From NCBI RefSeq assembly GCF_003671935.1, contig NZ_CP032759.1:186001-250000 (forward strand): DNA of 64,000 bases, in the 5' to 3' direction. Numbering within the stretch: position 1 is the first letter of the stretch; each line of letters starts with the position of its first letter. Shown piece by piece: positions 53,123 through 63,979 of the stretch. This stretch comes from Buchnera aphidicola (Rhopalosiphum maidis) (lineage in GTDB: Bacteria > Pseudomonadota > Gammaproteobacteria > Enterobacterales > Enterobacteriaceae). Both the position numbers and the translations under genes were made by a program. The notes under the pieces are model-generated. The model did no database searches and was not told where the DNA came from. It worked only from the letters and a program-made list of their open reading frames with translations.

Positions 53123-54514
53123 ATGTTAAAAATTTTTAATACAGCAACTTCTAAAAAAGAAGTTTTTCAACCTATTAAAAACAAAAAAATTAATTTATAT
53201 GTTTGTGGAGTTACTGTATATGATTTTTGTCATATCGGTCATGCACGTACTTTTGTCGTTTTCGATATGATAGTGCGTTATTTGCGCTTAATAGGATTTC
53301 AAGTAAAATATGTTCGTAATATTACAGATATTGATGATAAAATTATTTTAAAATCATTAAAAGAAAAAATTGATATTAATACTTTTACAAATACGATGAT
53401 AAGAGAGATGAATAAAGATTTTTCTTTATTAGGTATTTCTCCTCCTGATGAACAGCCTCGAGTTACCAATTATATTAGCGATATAATTAAAGTTATTAAA
53501 CAACTTATTGAAAATAAAAACGCATATGTTAATAATCATGGTGATGTAATTTTTTCAATAAATAGTGATTCATTATATGGAACTTTGTCTCGTCAATCCG
53601 TAGATAAACTAATATCCGGAAAACGTATTACTATAAATAAAACAAAACAAAACTTATTAGATTTTATACTTTGGAAAAAATCTAAAAAAGAAGAAAAACT
53701 TTTTTGGGATTCACCTTGGGGTAAAGGACGTCCTGGTTGGCATATTGAATGTACAGCTATAACTAATAGTTTTTTTAAAGATTGCATAGATATTCATGGA
53801 GGAGGTTCAGATCTTCTTTTTCCTCATCATGAAAACGAAATATCTCAATCAAGATGTTTAAATAAAAAATTTAAAGTAAAATTTTGGATGCATTCAGGAT
53901 TAGTTATCGTTAAAAATCAAAAAATGTCTAAATCTTTAGGTAATTCATTTTTTTTAAAGGATGTTTTAATAAAATACAAAGCTGAAGTATTGCGTTTTTT
54001 CTTTTTGTCTACTCATTATCGGCATCCTATTTATTATACTGAAGAAAATTTAAAAAAATCTCAAATATCATTAGAATATTTATATATGACGTTATTTAAT
54101 ACAAAACCTATATTTAATGCCGTAGAAGGTTTAAATTTTGAAACAGATTTTTATAACGCTTTAAATGATGATTTTAATACACCTCAAGCTTTTTCTATTT
54201 TATTTAAATTAGCTCGAAAAATTAATTATTTAAAAAAAACAAATTTATCTAAATCAAATTTTTTTGCGTTTAGATTACAAAAATTAGCTGGTGATTTAGG
54301 TTTTTTGTTGAATGCATCACAATATTTGTTACAAAAAAAATCATTTTTTGATAATCAAACTATAGAAAGAATTGAATCTTTAATTAAAAAACGGAATCTT
54401 GCTAGAAAATTAAAGTTATGGAAAGAAGCTGATCAATTACGTAATGAATTAATGAAATTCAATATTCAATTAGAAGATTTACCTGAGAAAACCTTATGGT
54501 ATTATAAAAAATAA
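53123..54514 (+). CDS. cysS: Cysteinyl-tRNA synthetase
   Basis: CysS charges tRNA-Cys. ATG 53123 ([13 protein letters not shown]) gives 463 residues, close to E. coli (461); an ATG-type extension from 53108 adds five unconserved residues. Motifs: [19 protein letters not shown] with HIGH and the first zinc cysteine, [19 protein letters not shown] (zinc ligands) and KMSKSLGN. It converges on folD with a 15-base gap. Confidence 0.97.
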   Translation: MLKIFNTATSKKEVFQPIKNKKINLYVCGVTVYDFCHIGHARTFVVFDMIVRYLRLIGFQVKYVRNITDIDDKIILKSLKEKIDINTFTNTMIREMNKDFSLLGISPPDEQPRVTNYISDIIKVIKQLIENKNAYVNNHGDVIFSINSDSLYGTLSRQSVDKLISGKRITINKTKQNLLDFILWKKSKKEEKLFWDSPWGKGRPGWHIECTAITNSFFKDCIDIHGGGSDLLFPHHENEISQSRCLNKKFKVKFWMHSGLVIVKNQKMSKSLGNSFFLKDVLIKYKAEVLRFFFLSTHYRHPIYYTEENLKKSQISLEYLYMTLFNTKPIFNAVEGLNFETDFYNALNDDFNTPQAFSILFKLARKINYLKKTNLSKSNFFAFRLQKLAGDLGFLLNASQYLLQKKSFFDNQTIERIESLIKKRNLARKLKLWKEADQLRNELMKFNIQLEDLPEKTLWYYKK

Positions 54515-54529
54515 TATATTTTTAAATTT

Positions 54530-55387
54530 TTAACAATCATGATATTTTTCACATGCTTCTAAAGTGTTTTCAAGCAGTGTTGCAACTGTAATCGGACCAA
54601 CTCCTCCCGGTACTGGAGTAATATAAGAAGCTTTTAGACATGCTGATTTAAAATCTACATCACCTACTATAGATCCATCTTTTAATCTATTAATACCTAC
54701 GTCTATAACTATAGCACCTTCTTTTATCCAATCTCCATGTAAAAAATTTGGTTTTCCAACTGCTACTACTAATAGATCAGCATGTTTAACATGATCTTTT
54801 AAATTTTTGGTAAATCTGTGTGTTACTGTAGTAGTGCATCCAGCTAATAATAATTCCATGCTCATCGGTCTTCCTACTATATTAGACGCTCCTATCATTA
54901 CGGCATTAAGTCCATTAGTTTTAATTTTTTGATGATTTAACATTGTGACTATTCCCTTAGGTGTGCAAGCTCTTAAGATAGGATTTCTTTGACATAAAGA
55001 ACCTACATTATATGGATGAAAACCATCTACATCTTTATCAATTCTGATACTACTGAATATTTTATAATAATTTATTTTTTTAGGTATAGGTAATTGTACT
55101 AAAATACCATCTATATTGATATCATCATTCAATTTTTTAATAAGATTTAATATTTCTTTTTCATTAATGTCTATAGGAAAACTCCAATATTTAGAAATAA
55201 ATCCAACATTTTTACACGCTGATATTTTTCTTTTTACATAAATTTCAGAAGCAGGATTTTTTCCTATTAAAATTACTGCTAATCCTGGTATTCTTTTTTT
55301 CTTTTCTTTTCTTTTTTCTATTTTTTTTAAAATGTTTGTTTCTATTTTTTTTGCAATTTTTTTGCCATTTATGATTATTGCGGACAT
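54530..55387 (-). CDS. folD: Methylenetetrahydrofolate dehydrogenase/cyclohydrolase
   Basis: FolD makes 10-formyltetrahydrofolate, the donor used by Fmt (44902). From ATG 55387 ([15 protein letters not shown]) it has 285 residues; ATG 55396 three codons earlier is possible. ASEIYVKRK holds the catalytic Tyr and Lys, GILVQLP and [12 protein letters not shown] follow, and [18 protein letters not shown] binds NADP. The conserved PCTP motif reads ACTP. folD next to tRNA-Arg(UCU) is also the E. coli arrangement. Confidence 0.97.
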   Translation of the reverse strand: MSAIIINGKKIAKKIETNILKKIEKRKEKKKRIPGLAVILIGKNPASEIYVKRKISACKNVGFISKYWSFPIDINEKEILNLIKKLNDDINIDGILVQLPIPKKINYYKIFSSIRIDKDVDGFHPYNVGSLCQRNPILRACTPKGIVTMLNHQKIKTNGLNAVMIGASNIVGRPMSMELLLAGCTTTVTHRFTKNLKDHVKHADLLVVAVGKPNFLHGDWIKEGAIVIDVGINRLKDGSIVGDVDFKSACLKASYITPVPGGVGPITVATLLENTLEACEKYHDC

Positions 55388-55489
55388 TAAGTTCATAGCT
55401 CAGTTAATTTTTTGTTTTTTAATAAAAAATTTTTTAAATTTTGATATAATTTTTTATATACAATATATAAAATATTCATATTAATTTAG

Positions 55490-55517
55490 TTGCATATATG
55501 TTGTTTTAATGTTAAAT
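55490..55517 (+). promoter_or_regulatory. Promoter candidate for tRNA-Arg
   Basis: TTGCAT (55490-55495), 16 bases, TTAAAT (55512-55517), about 25 bases before the tRNA. The match is moderate and other A/T combinations are possible. Confidence 0.35.
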
Positions 55518-55542
55518 TTTACTTTGATTAAAAAAATTATGT

Positions 55543-55616
55543 GCGTTCTTAGCTCAGATGGATAGAGCAACGGCCTTCTAAGCCGTAGGTCACAGGTTCG
55601 AATCCTGTAGAACGCA
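55543..55616 (+). tRNA. tRNA-Arg (anticodon UCU)
   Basis: Cloverleaf with acceptor GCGTTCT/AGAACGC, D arm AGCTCAGATGGATAGAGC, anticodon loop CCTTCTAAG (anticodon TCT, reading AGA and AGG) and T arm ACAGGTTCGAATCCTGT, discriminator A. CCA is not encoded. In an AT-rich genome AGA is expected to be a common arginine codon, so this is a major arginine tRNA here, unlike in E. coli where it is rare. Confidence 0.98.
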
Positions 55617-55629
55617 AAAAAATAAATAT

Positions 55630-56280
55630 TTATCTTTTTTTTAAAATCATATTTATTTTTTTTTGAATATTTAAAATATCTTTTTTTCCGTCAATTTTAA
55701 AATAGTTTAACTTTTTTAAGTTTTTTTCTTTTAAATAATATTGATTTAATAAATAAGCATTTTCTTCATAATTCTCTAATCTTTTTTTAATAATCTCAAT
55801 TTTATCATCTTCTCTTATACTTAATTTTTCTTGAGTTAAATCATCTTTTCCTTCTTCCTTTGGTGGATTAAAGTTTATGTTGTAAATTCTTCCAGATGGA
55901 GTATGTACTCTTCTTCCGCATATTCTTTTTAAGATCAATTCATATGGAACTATTAATTCTAAGACATAATCAATTTTTATTTTAAGATTTGATATATATT
56001 TAGCCTGTTCCCGTGTTCTTGGAAATCCATCTAATAAAAAACCATTAATACAATCTTTTTCTTGAATTCTGTTTCCTATTAAATTAGAAACAATCTCGTC
56101 AGAAACTAATTCTCCATTCTTTAAAAGATTATGTATTTCTTTACCAATTATATTTTTTTTTTGAATTTGTTCTCTTAATATATCTCCTGTTGATATTTTA
56201 GGGATATTATAATTTTCTGCAATCAATTTTGCTTGCGTTCCTTTTCCTGTACCTGGAGCACCTAATAAAATAACACGCAT
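55630..56280 (-). CDS. adk: Adenylate kinase
   Basis: Adk equilibrates ATP, AMP and ADP. The 216 residues (E. coli 214) show the P-loop GAPGTGKGTQ (about 7-16), AMP-binding STGDILRE, DGFPRTREQ, and the long-lid form with ICGRRVHTPSGRIYN and SIREDD. No zinc-binding cysteines are in the lid. It lies downstream of htpG as in E. coli. Confidence 0.97.
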   Translation of the reverse strand: MRVILLGAPGTGKGTQAKLIAENYNIPKISTGDILREQIQKKNIIGKEIHNLLKNGELVSDEIVSNLIGNRIQEKDCINGFLLDGFPRTREQAKYISNLKIKIDYVLELIVPYELILKRICGRRVHTPSGRIYNINFNPPKEEGKDDLTQEKLSIREDDKIEIIKKRLENYEENAYLLNQYYLKEKNLKKLNYFKIDGKKDILNIQKKINMILKKR

Positions 56281-56352
56281 AATTGTCTTTTTATATTTAA
56301 AAAATAGTTTTAGATGTGAGATTACTACTATAAAAAAGTAGTAATCATATTT

Positions 56353-58230
56353 TTATTGTTCTAAAATTAATTTATTCATTCTAGCAATAAATTCATGTGG
56401 ATTTTCTAAATTTCCTTTTTCAGCAAATAATGCTTGATCTAGCAATAATTTAATCCATTCATCAAATTTTTCATCTTCTTTTATTTTGCAAATTTTTTTT
56501 ATTAATTCATGTTCTGGATTAATTTCAAATATATACTTTAATTCTGGAACAGTTTGTCCTGCTGCACTAAATAATTTTGCCATTTGAGTACTCATTTCAT
56601 TTGAATCGCTTAATACAATACATGGCGTTTCTGTTAATCGATACGTTAATCGTACTGATTTTACTTTATCTCCTAAAGTTTTTTTTACTTTTTTTAAAAA
56701 TTCTATTATTTCTATTGATTTTTCTTTTTGAGTTTTATTTTCTTTTATTAATTTATTTAACGACAAGTCTTCTTTACTGATAGATTGAAATTTTTTTCCT
56801 TTGAATTCAGTAAGATAGTTCATCATCCACTCATCGATTCTATCTGATAATAATAAAACATCAATGTTTTTCTTATTAAATAATTCTAAATGAGGACTAT
56901 TCTTTGCTGATGTATAGCTATCTGCGGTAATATAATATATTTTTTCTTGTTTTTCATGCATATTAGACATATATTTTTCGAGCGAAATAGTTTGTTCGGA
57001 ACTTTTATTTTGAACAGATGTAAATCGTAATAGATCTGCAATTAAATTTAGATTTTTACTATCTTCTGCTGGACCTTCTTTTAAAACTAATCCAAATTGA
57101 TTCCAGAATTTTTGATATTTTTTATCATCTTTTTTTGATAGTGTTTGAAGCATTTTTAATGATCGTTTTATTAATGCTTTTTTTAAGTTTTGTGTAATAG
57201 AGTTATCTTGTAATATTTCTCGAGAAACGTTTAAAGGTAAATTATTTGAATCTATTAATCCTCTAATAAATCTTAAGTAGTTTGGAAGAAATTCTTGAGA
57301 GTTATCCATAATATAGACACGTTTTACATATAATTTTAAACCGGATTTATTGTCTCTATTCCAAATATCCCAAGCTGCTTTTTCAGGAATAAATAACAAA
57401 CTAATGTATTCATTAGTTCCTTCTACATGATTATGACTCCAAAAAAGTGGATTGTTTTGATCATTTGTAAGGTGTTTATAAAATTCTTGATATTCTTTTT
57501 CGCTGATAGAAGATTTGTTTTTCGTCCATAATGCTTTAGCTTTATTAATTTGTTCCCAAAAATATATTTTATTTTTTTCATCATATTTTTGTATTTGAAC
57601 TGGTACAGTAATATGATCGGAATATTTACTAACTATATTTTGAATTCTCCACAATTCTAAAAATTCTTCTTCTTCTTCTTTTAAGAATAAAGTAATTTCA
57701 GTACCTCTTGTTTTTTTCTTTACGTCAGTAACATTGTATTTACCTTCTCCAGATGATTCCCATAATACACCTAGATCAGATTTATTCCCTGCAAATCTTG
57801 TTCTTACTGACACTTTTTTTGACACTATAAAAGACGAATAAAAACCAACACCAAATTCTCCAATTAATTCATTTTTTACATTTTTTTCTTTTTTCTCTAA
57901 AGATTTTATAAATGATTTAGTGCCTGATTTGGCAATGGTTCCTAAGTTTTCAATTACATCTTGACGTGTCATTCCAATGCCATTATCACTAATAATTAAA
58001 GTTCGTTGCGATTTATTAATAGATATTTGAATTTTAACATCACTATTATTTTCATATAATTCTGGATTTGATATAGATTGAAATCTTAATTTATCTATTG
58101 CATCTGATGCATTAGATATTAATTCTCTTAAAAATATTTCTTTATTTGAGTATAAAGAATGAATCATTAAATGTAATAGCTGTTTGACTTCAGATTGAAA
58201 ATTATAGACTTCTTTTTTTTGTGTATTCAT
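56353..58230 (-). CDS. htpG: Chaperone HtpG (Hsp90)
   Basis: HtpG is the bacterial Hsp90. The 625 residues match E. coli (624): N-terminal ATPase domain with [28 protein letters not shown] and [13 protein letters not shown], middle domain with [11 protein letters not shown] containing the catalytic Arg, and the dimer domain ending [10 protein letters not shown]. No clear sigma-32 promoter is seen in the 215 bases upstream, where E. coli has recR. Confidence 0.97.
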   Translation of the reverse strand: MNTQKKEVYNFQSEVKQLLHLMIHSLYSNKEIFLRELISNASDAIDKLRFQSISNPELYENNSDVKIQISINKSQRTLIISDNGIGMTRQDVIENLGTIAKSGTKSFIKSLEKKEKNVKNELIGEFGVGFYSSFIVSKKVSVRTRFAGNKSDLGVLWESSGEGKYNVTDVKKKTRGTEITLFLKEEEEEFLELWRIQNIVSKYSDHITVPVQIQKYDEKNKIYFWEQINKAKALWTKNKSSISEKEYQEFYKHLTNDQNNPLFWSHNHVEGTNEYISLLFIPEKAAWDIWNRDNKSGLKLYVKRVYIMDNSQEFLPNYLRFIRGLIDSNNLPLNVSREILQDNSITQNLKKALIKRSLKMLQTLSKKDDKKYQKFWNQFGLVLKEGPAEDSKNLNLIADLLRFTSVQNKSSEQTISLEKYMSNMHEKQEKIYYITADSYTSAKNSPHLELFNKKNIDVLLLSDRIDEWMMNYLTEFKGKKFQSISKEDLSLNKLIKENKTQKEKSIEIIEFLKKVKKTLGDKVKSVRLTYRLTETPCIVLSDSNEMSTQMAKLFSAAGQTVPELKYIFEINPEHELIKKICKIKEDEKFDEWIKLLLDQALFAEKGNLENPHEFIARMNKLILEQ

Positions 58231-58445
58231 ATAAAAATCTCTTTTTAAAAAATAAATTATATAATTTATTTTAAAAATTTTTTTATTAAAAATTCCAATG
58301 AATTTTTAATAGATGTAAATTTTTTTAGTGTATTAAATAGAAAAATATGAAGTATAAATTAATTATAAATCTTAAAAAAAGATTTATTAAAAATCTATTA
58401 TCTAGTAAATGATATTTCTTATTTTTTTTATCTTATATAATTTAT

Positions 58446-58775
58446 TTATACTGGTATGTTAAATCCTGCAGGTAATTGCATTCCTGTAGATATAGCAGAC
58501 ATTTTTTTCTTTTGAACTTCAGATATTCTTCTAGTAGCATCGTTGAAAGCAGCAGCAGCTAAATCTTCTAGCATATCCTTATCATCTTTTAATAAACTAG
58601 GATCTACTTCTACACGTCTACAATTATGTGCTCCATTAATAGTTACCTTTACCAATCCTGCTCCTGCTTCTCCTGTAACTTCCATTTTAGCTATTTCTTC
58701 TTGTATTTTAGCCATTTTTTCTTGCATTTGTTGAGCTTGTTGCATAAGAGTTCCTAATCCACCTTTAGTAAACAT
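58446..58775 (-). CDS. ybaB: Nucleoid-associated protein YbaB/EbfC
   Basis: A 109-residue DNA-binding dimer, equal in length to E. coli Yba[22 protein letters not shown] forms the coiled-coil arm, and [19 protein letters not shown] the core. It follows dnaX by 44 bases, the conserved pair. recR, which is next in E. coli, is absent. Confidence 0.96.
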   Translation of the reverse strand: MFTKGGLGTLMQQAQQMQEKMAKIQEEIAKMEVTGEAGAGLVKVTINGAHNCRRVEVDPSLLKDDKDMLEDLAAAAFNDATRRISEVQKKKMSAISTGMQLPAGFNIPV

Positions 58776-58819
58776 ATTTATTTTCTCTTTTTTTAAATTC
58801 TAATTTTAATAAATAATTT

Positions 58820-59911
58820 TTATTTTTTTATTTCTGTAATTGCTTGGAGTAAAGTCATTTCTACTCCCATTTTATGATTAGGTGAAAAACATAATTCTTT
58901 TCTACCTTTTAATAAAATTTTATAACATAACTGAATATTATACTTGCTGTTGTTTTCTGCAATTTTTTTAATTTCATTTTCATTTTTTTTTATGAAAATT
59001 TGATTCCATGTTTTTGGATAAGATTTTAACATAGCAATATGGTGTAAAAAGCGTAACATTTCTATTAAAATATTTTGCCATTCTAAACCTATCTTACTTA
59101 TTTTATTCAATAAACACATCATTTTTTTTGAATCTTTTTCTAATAAAAATTTTGTTAATAAGAAAGCATTTTTTTTGTTTGGTATACCTAACATTTCAGT
59201 TGTATTTTTTAAATTAATATTATTTTCACTTAAATGTATAGCATGTTCTAATAAATTGAGTGCATCTCTCATGCTTCCATTAGCATAATAAGATATTATT
59301 TTTAATGCTTCTTGGTCAAAGTTATTACCTTCTTTTTCTAAAATATATTTTATATAATTAAAAATATCTTCTTCAGATAATATATTTAATTTAAAATACA
59401 AACAACGAGATATAATTGTTTTAGGTATTTTTTCTATATTTGTTGTAGCTAAAATAAATTTTATATGTTGAGGCGGTTCTTCAAGAGTTTTAAGAAGAGC
59501 ATTAAAACTATGTTTAGATAACATATGAACTTCGTCAATTAAATATATTTTAAAACGACTTTTAGAAGGCGAGTAATAAATGTTATCTAAAATTTCTCGC
59601 ATTTCTTCTACTTTCGTACGTGATGCTGCATCTATTTCAATAAAATCAAGACAAATACCTTTTTCTATTTCTTGACAAATAGTACATTTTCTACATGGAA
59701 AAGGTGTTATACCTTTTCTACAATTTAAGCTTTTAGCGATTAAACGAGCAATTGTAGTTTTTCCTACACCTCTTGTTCCAGATAGTAACCATGCATGATG
59801 AATTCTTCCGAGAGAAAATGCATTAGATATAGCTTTAACTATATATTTTTGACCAATGATTTCTTTAAAAGACTGAGGACGCCATTTTCTTGCTAGTATT
59901 TGATAAATCAT
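58820..59911 (-). CDS. dnaX: DNA polymerase III clamp-loader subunit (gamma/tau), short form
   Basis: The 363 residues cover clamp-loader domains I-III only. Walker A is SGTRGVGKTTIARLI, the zinc site has four cysteines in the stretch RKGITPFPCRKCTICQE, Walker B is LIDEVHMLS, and the sensor/arginine finger is near SRCLYF. The protein stops at MTLLQAITEIKK, the end of the collar domain. E. coli tau has 643 residues and gamma 431; the linker, the A6G frameshift site and the tau domains that bind DnaB and polymerase alpha subunit are missing. So only a gamma-like form can be made. It leads dnaX-ybaB. Confidence 0.96.
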   Translation of the reverse strand: MIYQILARKWRPQSFKEIIGQKYIVKAISNAFSLGRIHHAWLLSGTRGVGKTTIARLIAKSLNCRKGITPFPCRKCTICQEIEKGICLDFIEIDAASRTKVEEMREILDNIYYSPSKSRFKIYLIDEVHMLSKHSFNALLKTLEEPPQHIKFILATTNIEKIPKTIISRCLYFKLNILSEEDIFNYIKYILEKEGNNFDQEALKIISYYANGSMRDALNLLEHAIHLSENNINLKNTTEMLGIPNKKNAFLLTKFLLEKDSKKMMCLLNKISKIGLEWQNILIEMLRFLHHIAMLKSYPKTWNQIFIKKNENEIKKIAENNSKYNIQLCYKILLKGRKELCFSPNHKMGVEMTLLQAITEIKK

Positions 59912-60104
59912 ATATTATTTTTCTTTATAAAAATATTATTATGCTATCAATATTTTTAATAATATGAAAGTATTCTCTTTTTATTGTAAAAACTTTATTT
60001 AATTTTTGTAATATTAAAAATATTAGTTGTCAAATATATATTTGGTCTATAAAATATAGAATTATATTCTATACCATAAAATTTAAAAATTTAATTATAA
60101 AATA

Positions 60105-60212
60105 GAGTTTTCTGTTAGCTCCAAGCACTGTTAAATTGAAAAATTGGTCAGATCTGGAAAGAAGCAGCCACATCAGTTGATACAGGTGTTTTGATAAAGC
60201 TAACAGGAACTC
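60105..60212 (+). ncRNA. ffs: 4.5S RNA of the signal recognition particle
   Basis: The hallmark GGTCAGATCTGGAAAGAAGC followed by AGCC is the SRP domain IV hairpin that binds Ffh (E. coli has GGTCAGGTCCGGAAGG). The two ends pair: GAGTTTTCTGTTAGCT with AGCTAACAGGAACTC, one base bulged. This gives about 108 bases, near the 114 of E. coli. The gene sits between dnaX and mdlB and runs towards mdlB. Exact ends are inferred from the stem; no clean promoter pair was found. Confidence 0.93.
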
Positions 60213-60230
60213 CTAAATGTTAACATTTAG
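60213..60230. terminator. Perfect 18-bp palindrome at the ffs/mdlB junction
   Basis: CTAAATGTT/AACATTTAG is a perfect inverted repeat directly after the 4.5S RNA stem. It includes the mdlB stop codon (60220-60222), so the same DNA ends both genes. It may help stop transcription, but no loop or U run is present. Confidence 0.4.
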
Positions 60231-61962
60231 ATAGTTGAAAACTGTACATTTTCCAATAAAAACCTTTTTTTTCTAATAATTGATTGTGTTTTCCAAATTC
60301 AACAACATTTCCTTTATTTAGTACTACGATAGTATCAGCTTCAATAATCGTTGAAAGTCTATGAGCTATCACAATTAATGTGGTCTTCTTTCTTATAGAA
60401 GATAAAGTTTTTTGAATTAATTGCTCAGTTCCTGAATCAATATTAGCAGTTGCTTCATCTAATATAAGTATTTTAGGATTGCGTACTAGTATTCTTGCAA
60501 TAGATAATAATTGTTTTTGTCCAAGAGATAAATTATTTCCTTCTTCTCCTAAAATAGAGTAAATGCCTTTTGGCATCGATTGAACTAAAGAAGAAAGGTG
60601 AACAGTTTTTAATACATTCCATATTTTTTCTTCAGATATTTTTTTTCCCAGTGTAATGTTAGAAAAGAAAGTGTCTGCTAGAATTATTGGATCTTGTTGT
60701 ACCATCAGAATGTTTTTTCGTAAAACGTCATGAGATATACAATCAATAGATTTATCATCTAAATATATTTTTCCATTTTTTATAGGATAATATCCCATTA
60801 ACAGATTAGCTAAGGTACTTTTTCCACTTCCTGTTTGACCTACAAATGCTACAAAACTTTTAGATGGAATGTAGATATTAATGTTATTAAGTATATTTTT
60901 TTCATCTTTTTTATATTTGAAACTTAGATTTTTAATGTTTATTTTTCCACTTTTTATTTCTTCTTTATTTTTTCCGTACTTTTGTTTTGGTGAATCTATA
61001 AGAGAAAATATTCTTTCTCCTGCTACTACGGCTTGTTGTAATATAGACTGTTGAATGGTAATTGAAATTAATGGTTCATTAAGACGACCAAGATACGTAA
61101 TAAAAGCGTATAATATACCTACTTCAAGAAATCTATTAGAAAAACAACTGAATAAAAACATAAAACTACAAAGTACTAAAGCTGATAATAAACTCAACAG
61201 CGGTCTTAGTAAAAAACCATCTAATTTTAATATTTTCATTCTAGCTAAATAATGTAATTCGCTGCTTTCTTTTATGTTTTTTTCAAATCTTATTTGTTGT
61301 CTAAATTGTTGAATAACATTCATACCATTAATAGTTTCATTAAATTTATTATTAATATTAGCTACATAATATCGTACATTTCTTAATAGTGGAGTGCTAT
61401 AGTATTGGTATACTGACATTACGATAATTACTAAAGGAATAATGAATATAGCTATCATTGCCATATGCCATTCTAGAGTAAACATTGCAAATAATATAAT
61501 TATAATTAAAGTTATACTTCGAAAGAAAGTAGGGCCCACTGTATCGTACAATTCTTTAATAACTTCAGTATCATTAGTTACTTTTGAGATCATTTGTCCG
61601 ATAGGTTGAGAATCAAATTGATTGATAGGTTGATTTAGTGCTGCATTCATGACATCATTGCGGAGTTTATTAATTATTCCTACAGCTATTTTATTAAAGA
61701 AAATACTTTGAAAGTAGTTAAAAAAAACTGCTAATATTTGTAGTACTATAAAAAATATTATAATCATCAGTATTAACTTAAAATTTAATGCATGTTTAGA
61801 TAAAACATTATTAATGAAATAACTTATTAAAATTGGCCCTAAAACTTCACAGGTCGCACCACTGAAAAGTAAAAAAAATGCTAATATTATTTTTTTTTTC
61901 CAAGGTATTGCATAAATTGTTAAACGTTTTAAAATTGGCCAAAATTGTATTAAATGATCCAT
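60220..61962 (-). CDS. mdlB: ABC exporter half-transporter MdlB
   Basis: A 580-residue ABC exporter subunit with six membrane segments (about 25-310) fused to an ATPase domain: Walker A GQTGSGKST, the signature LSLGQKQL (a variant kept in E. coli MdlB) and Walker B ILILDEATAN. It pairs with MdlA, 23 bases upstream, as a likely heterodimer. Substrate is unknown; the family includes multidrug and lipid exporters. As transporters are few in this type of genome, keeping both subunits suggests a needed export function (inference). Confidence 0.94.
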   Translation of the reverse strand: MDHLIQFWPILKRLTIYAIPWKKKIILAFFLLFSGATCEVLGPILISYFINNVLSKHALNFKLILMIIIFFIVLQILAVFFNYFQSIFFNKIAVGIINKLRNDVMNAALNQPINQFDSQPIGQMISKVTNDTEVIKELYDTVGPTFFRSITLIIIILFAMFTLEWHMAMIAIFIIPLVIIVMSVYQYYSTPLLRNVRYYVANINNKFNETINGMNVIQQFRQQIRFEKNIKESSELHYLARMKILKLDGFLLRPLLSLLSALVLCSFMFLFSCFSNRFLEVGILYAFITYLGRLNEPLISITIQQSILQQAVVAGERIFSLIDSPKQKYGKNKEEIKSGKINIKNLSFKYKKDEKNILNNINIYIPSKSFVAFVGQTGSGKSTLANLLMGYYPIKNGKIYLDDKSIDCISHDVLRKNILMVQQDPIILADTFFSNITLGKKISEEKIWNVLKTVHLSSLVQSMPKGIYSILGEEGNNLSLGQKQLLSIARILVRNPKILILDEATANIDSGTEQLIQKTLSSIRKKTTLIVIAHRLSTIIEADTIVVLNKGNVVEFGKHNQLLEKKGFYWKMYSFQLSKC

Positions 61963-61985
61963 ATTATAAATTTCTCGCTTATTTT

Positions 61986-63731
61986 TTAAATATCCTCAAT
62001 TTCTGTTTCTAGCTTTTGATAGCGATACATAGACTGATACCAATTTTCTTCTTTTATTAATTTCGCATGATTACCCCTTTGAATAATACTACCTTTTTTT
62101 ATTACTATAATTTCATCTGCATTAATTAATGCAGATAATCGATGTGCTACAATTATTAAAGAATATCCTTTTTCTTTCCATTTTTTTAAATTTTTTAAAA
62201 TGTTGTTTTCTGTTTTACCATCTACTGCGGATAAAGCGTCATCTAAAATTAGTATTTCTGTACTTAACAATAGTGCACGTGCAATGGCTATTCTTTGTTT
62301 TTGACCACCAGAAAGCATTACGCCCCGTTCTCCTACTTGAGTATTATATCCTTGAGGTAAACATATAATATCTTTGTGTATATCAGCTAATTTAGCTGCT
62401 TTTTCGATTTCTTTTTTAGAAGCATTAGGTTTACCTAAAGCAATATTGTTTGATATACTATCTGAAAATAAAAATGAAGTTTGATTTACAACTGCTATTT
62501 TACTTCTCCAATAATCAATTTTTAGTTCCAACAATGACAAAGAATTATAAAGTATTTCTCCTTTATTAATTTTAAATTGTCGTTGAATTAGTTTTAACAG
62601 CGTGCTCTTTCCAGATCCTGTAGGACCACAAATTCCTAAAGTTTGTCCAGGATTAAGATTTAAATAAATTTTTTTTAAAGATGGTTTTTTACTTTTAGGA
62701 TAAAAAAACATATCAATATTAATATTTAATTTTCTATTTATATTTAGTATTGTTTTTTTTCCATCTTCTATATATAAATTTTTATTAATAATAGAATGAA
62801 TTCTATCCCAAGCTGCGCTACCTCTTTCAACAATGTTAAACATCCATGCTAATGCTAACATTGGCCAAATCATTAGACCTAAATACATAATAAAACTAGT
62901 CAATTGTCCGATTGTAATAGTACTATTCCAAACTAACCATCCTCCTGCTGCAATAGCTAATAAATTAGAGAATGCAACTGATAAATAAATTACTGGATCA
63001 AAACGAGCATCTATTTCTGCAACTTGCATGTTTTTTTTTCCAGTTTCATTAACAATTTGATTAAATTTTTTCAATTGATTTTTTTCTAATCCAAATGCTC
63101 TAATCATTCGAATACTAGTTAATATTTCTTGTGTTTGATTATTTAATAAAGAAAATGCACTTTGAGCATTTCGAAAAGTATTATGAAGTTCTTTTCCATA
63201 TTTTTTTATTAAAATTGCCATAATTGGCATTGGTATTAATGATATTATAGTTAATAACCAACTAATTTGAGTTATCATGACTATTAATACTGAAATACCC
63301 ATTACAGATGAATCTACTAGTGTTAAGACCCCTTCTCCTGCTGCAAATACCACTCGATCAACATCATTAGTGGCTCTAGCGATTAAATCTCCAGTACGAT
63401 TTTTCAAAAAAAATATTTCACTTTGTTTGCTGAGATAAGAATAAAATTTTACTCGTAACTCTGTAGCTAATTTGTACGAGGCACCAAATAAAAGAATTCT
63501 CCATAAATAACGCAGTATGTAAACTATAATAGCAATAAAAAGAATAATCGAAATCCACGGTAGTATTTTAAAACCACTCATTTTTTCTTTTATGATTAAA
63601 TCTATTAAAATTCCAATTATCTTAGGTGGCAACAATTGTAAAAAAGCTATTATTATTAATAATAAAATTGATCCTAAATAACGTTTCCATTCTTTTATAA
63701 AATACCATTTTAGTTGATTGAACAATCTCAC
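61986..63731 (-). CDS. mdlA: ABC exporter half-transporter MdlA
   Basis: The 581 residues match E. coli MdlA (590) from [20 protein letters not shown] onward. Six membrane segments are followed by the ATPase domain: Walker [10 protein letters not shown], signature LSGGQKQR, Walker [14 protein letters not shown]. The DD in place of DE in Walker B, with Asp at the catalytic Glu position, is also present in E. coli MdlA, so this half may hold the degenerate ATP site of the heterodimer. First gene of mdlA-mdlB. Confidence 0.94.
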   Translation of the reverse strand: MRLFNQLKWYFIKEWKRYLGSILLLIIIAFLQLLPPKIIGILIDLIIKEKMSGFKILPWISIILFIAIIVYILRYLWRILLFGASYKLATELRVKFYSYLSKQSEIFFLKNRTGDLIARATNDVDRVVFAAGEGVLTLVDSSVMGISVLIVMITQISWLLTIISLIPMPIMAILIKKYGKELHNTFRNAQSAFSLLNNQTQEILTSIRMIRAFGLEKNQLKKFNQIVNETGKKNMQVAEIDARFDPVIYLSVAFSNLLAIAAGGWLVWNSTITIGQLTSFIMYLGLMIWPMLALAWMFNIVERGSAAWDRIHSIINKNLYIEDGKKTILNINRKLNINIDMFFYPKSKKPSLKKIYLNLNPGQTLGICGPTGSGKSTLLKLIQRQFKINKGEILYNSLSLLELKIDYWRSKIAVVNQTSFLFSDSISNNIALGKPNASKKEIEKAAKLADIHKDIICLPQGYNTQVGERGVMLSGGQKQRIAIARALLLSTEILILDDALSAVDGKTENNILKNLKKWKEKGYSLIIVAHRLSALINADEIIVIKKGSIIQRGNHAKLIKEENWYQSMYRYQKLETEIEDI

Positions 63732-63979
63732 AAAGGAATCCTAAAATTTAAATATTTAAAATATATATTTTTAATATTACATGTTTTTTTATTTAATTTT
63801 TAATTTTTTCTAAATTAAAAAAAAATTATATTTAAATTATTTTTATTCAAGTAGAAATTGAATTTTTTTTATAAAATGAATTTATATTTAAATATATTTT
63901 TGTAAATTAATCATATACAATATTAATTTCTAAATCGTTTTTATAAATTAATTATAAATAATTAAATGACTTAAAAATC

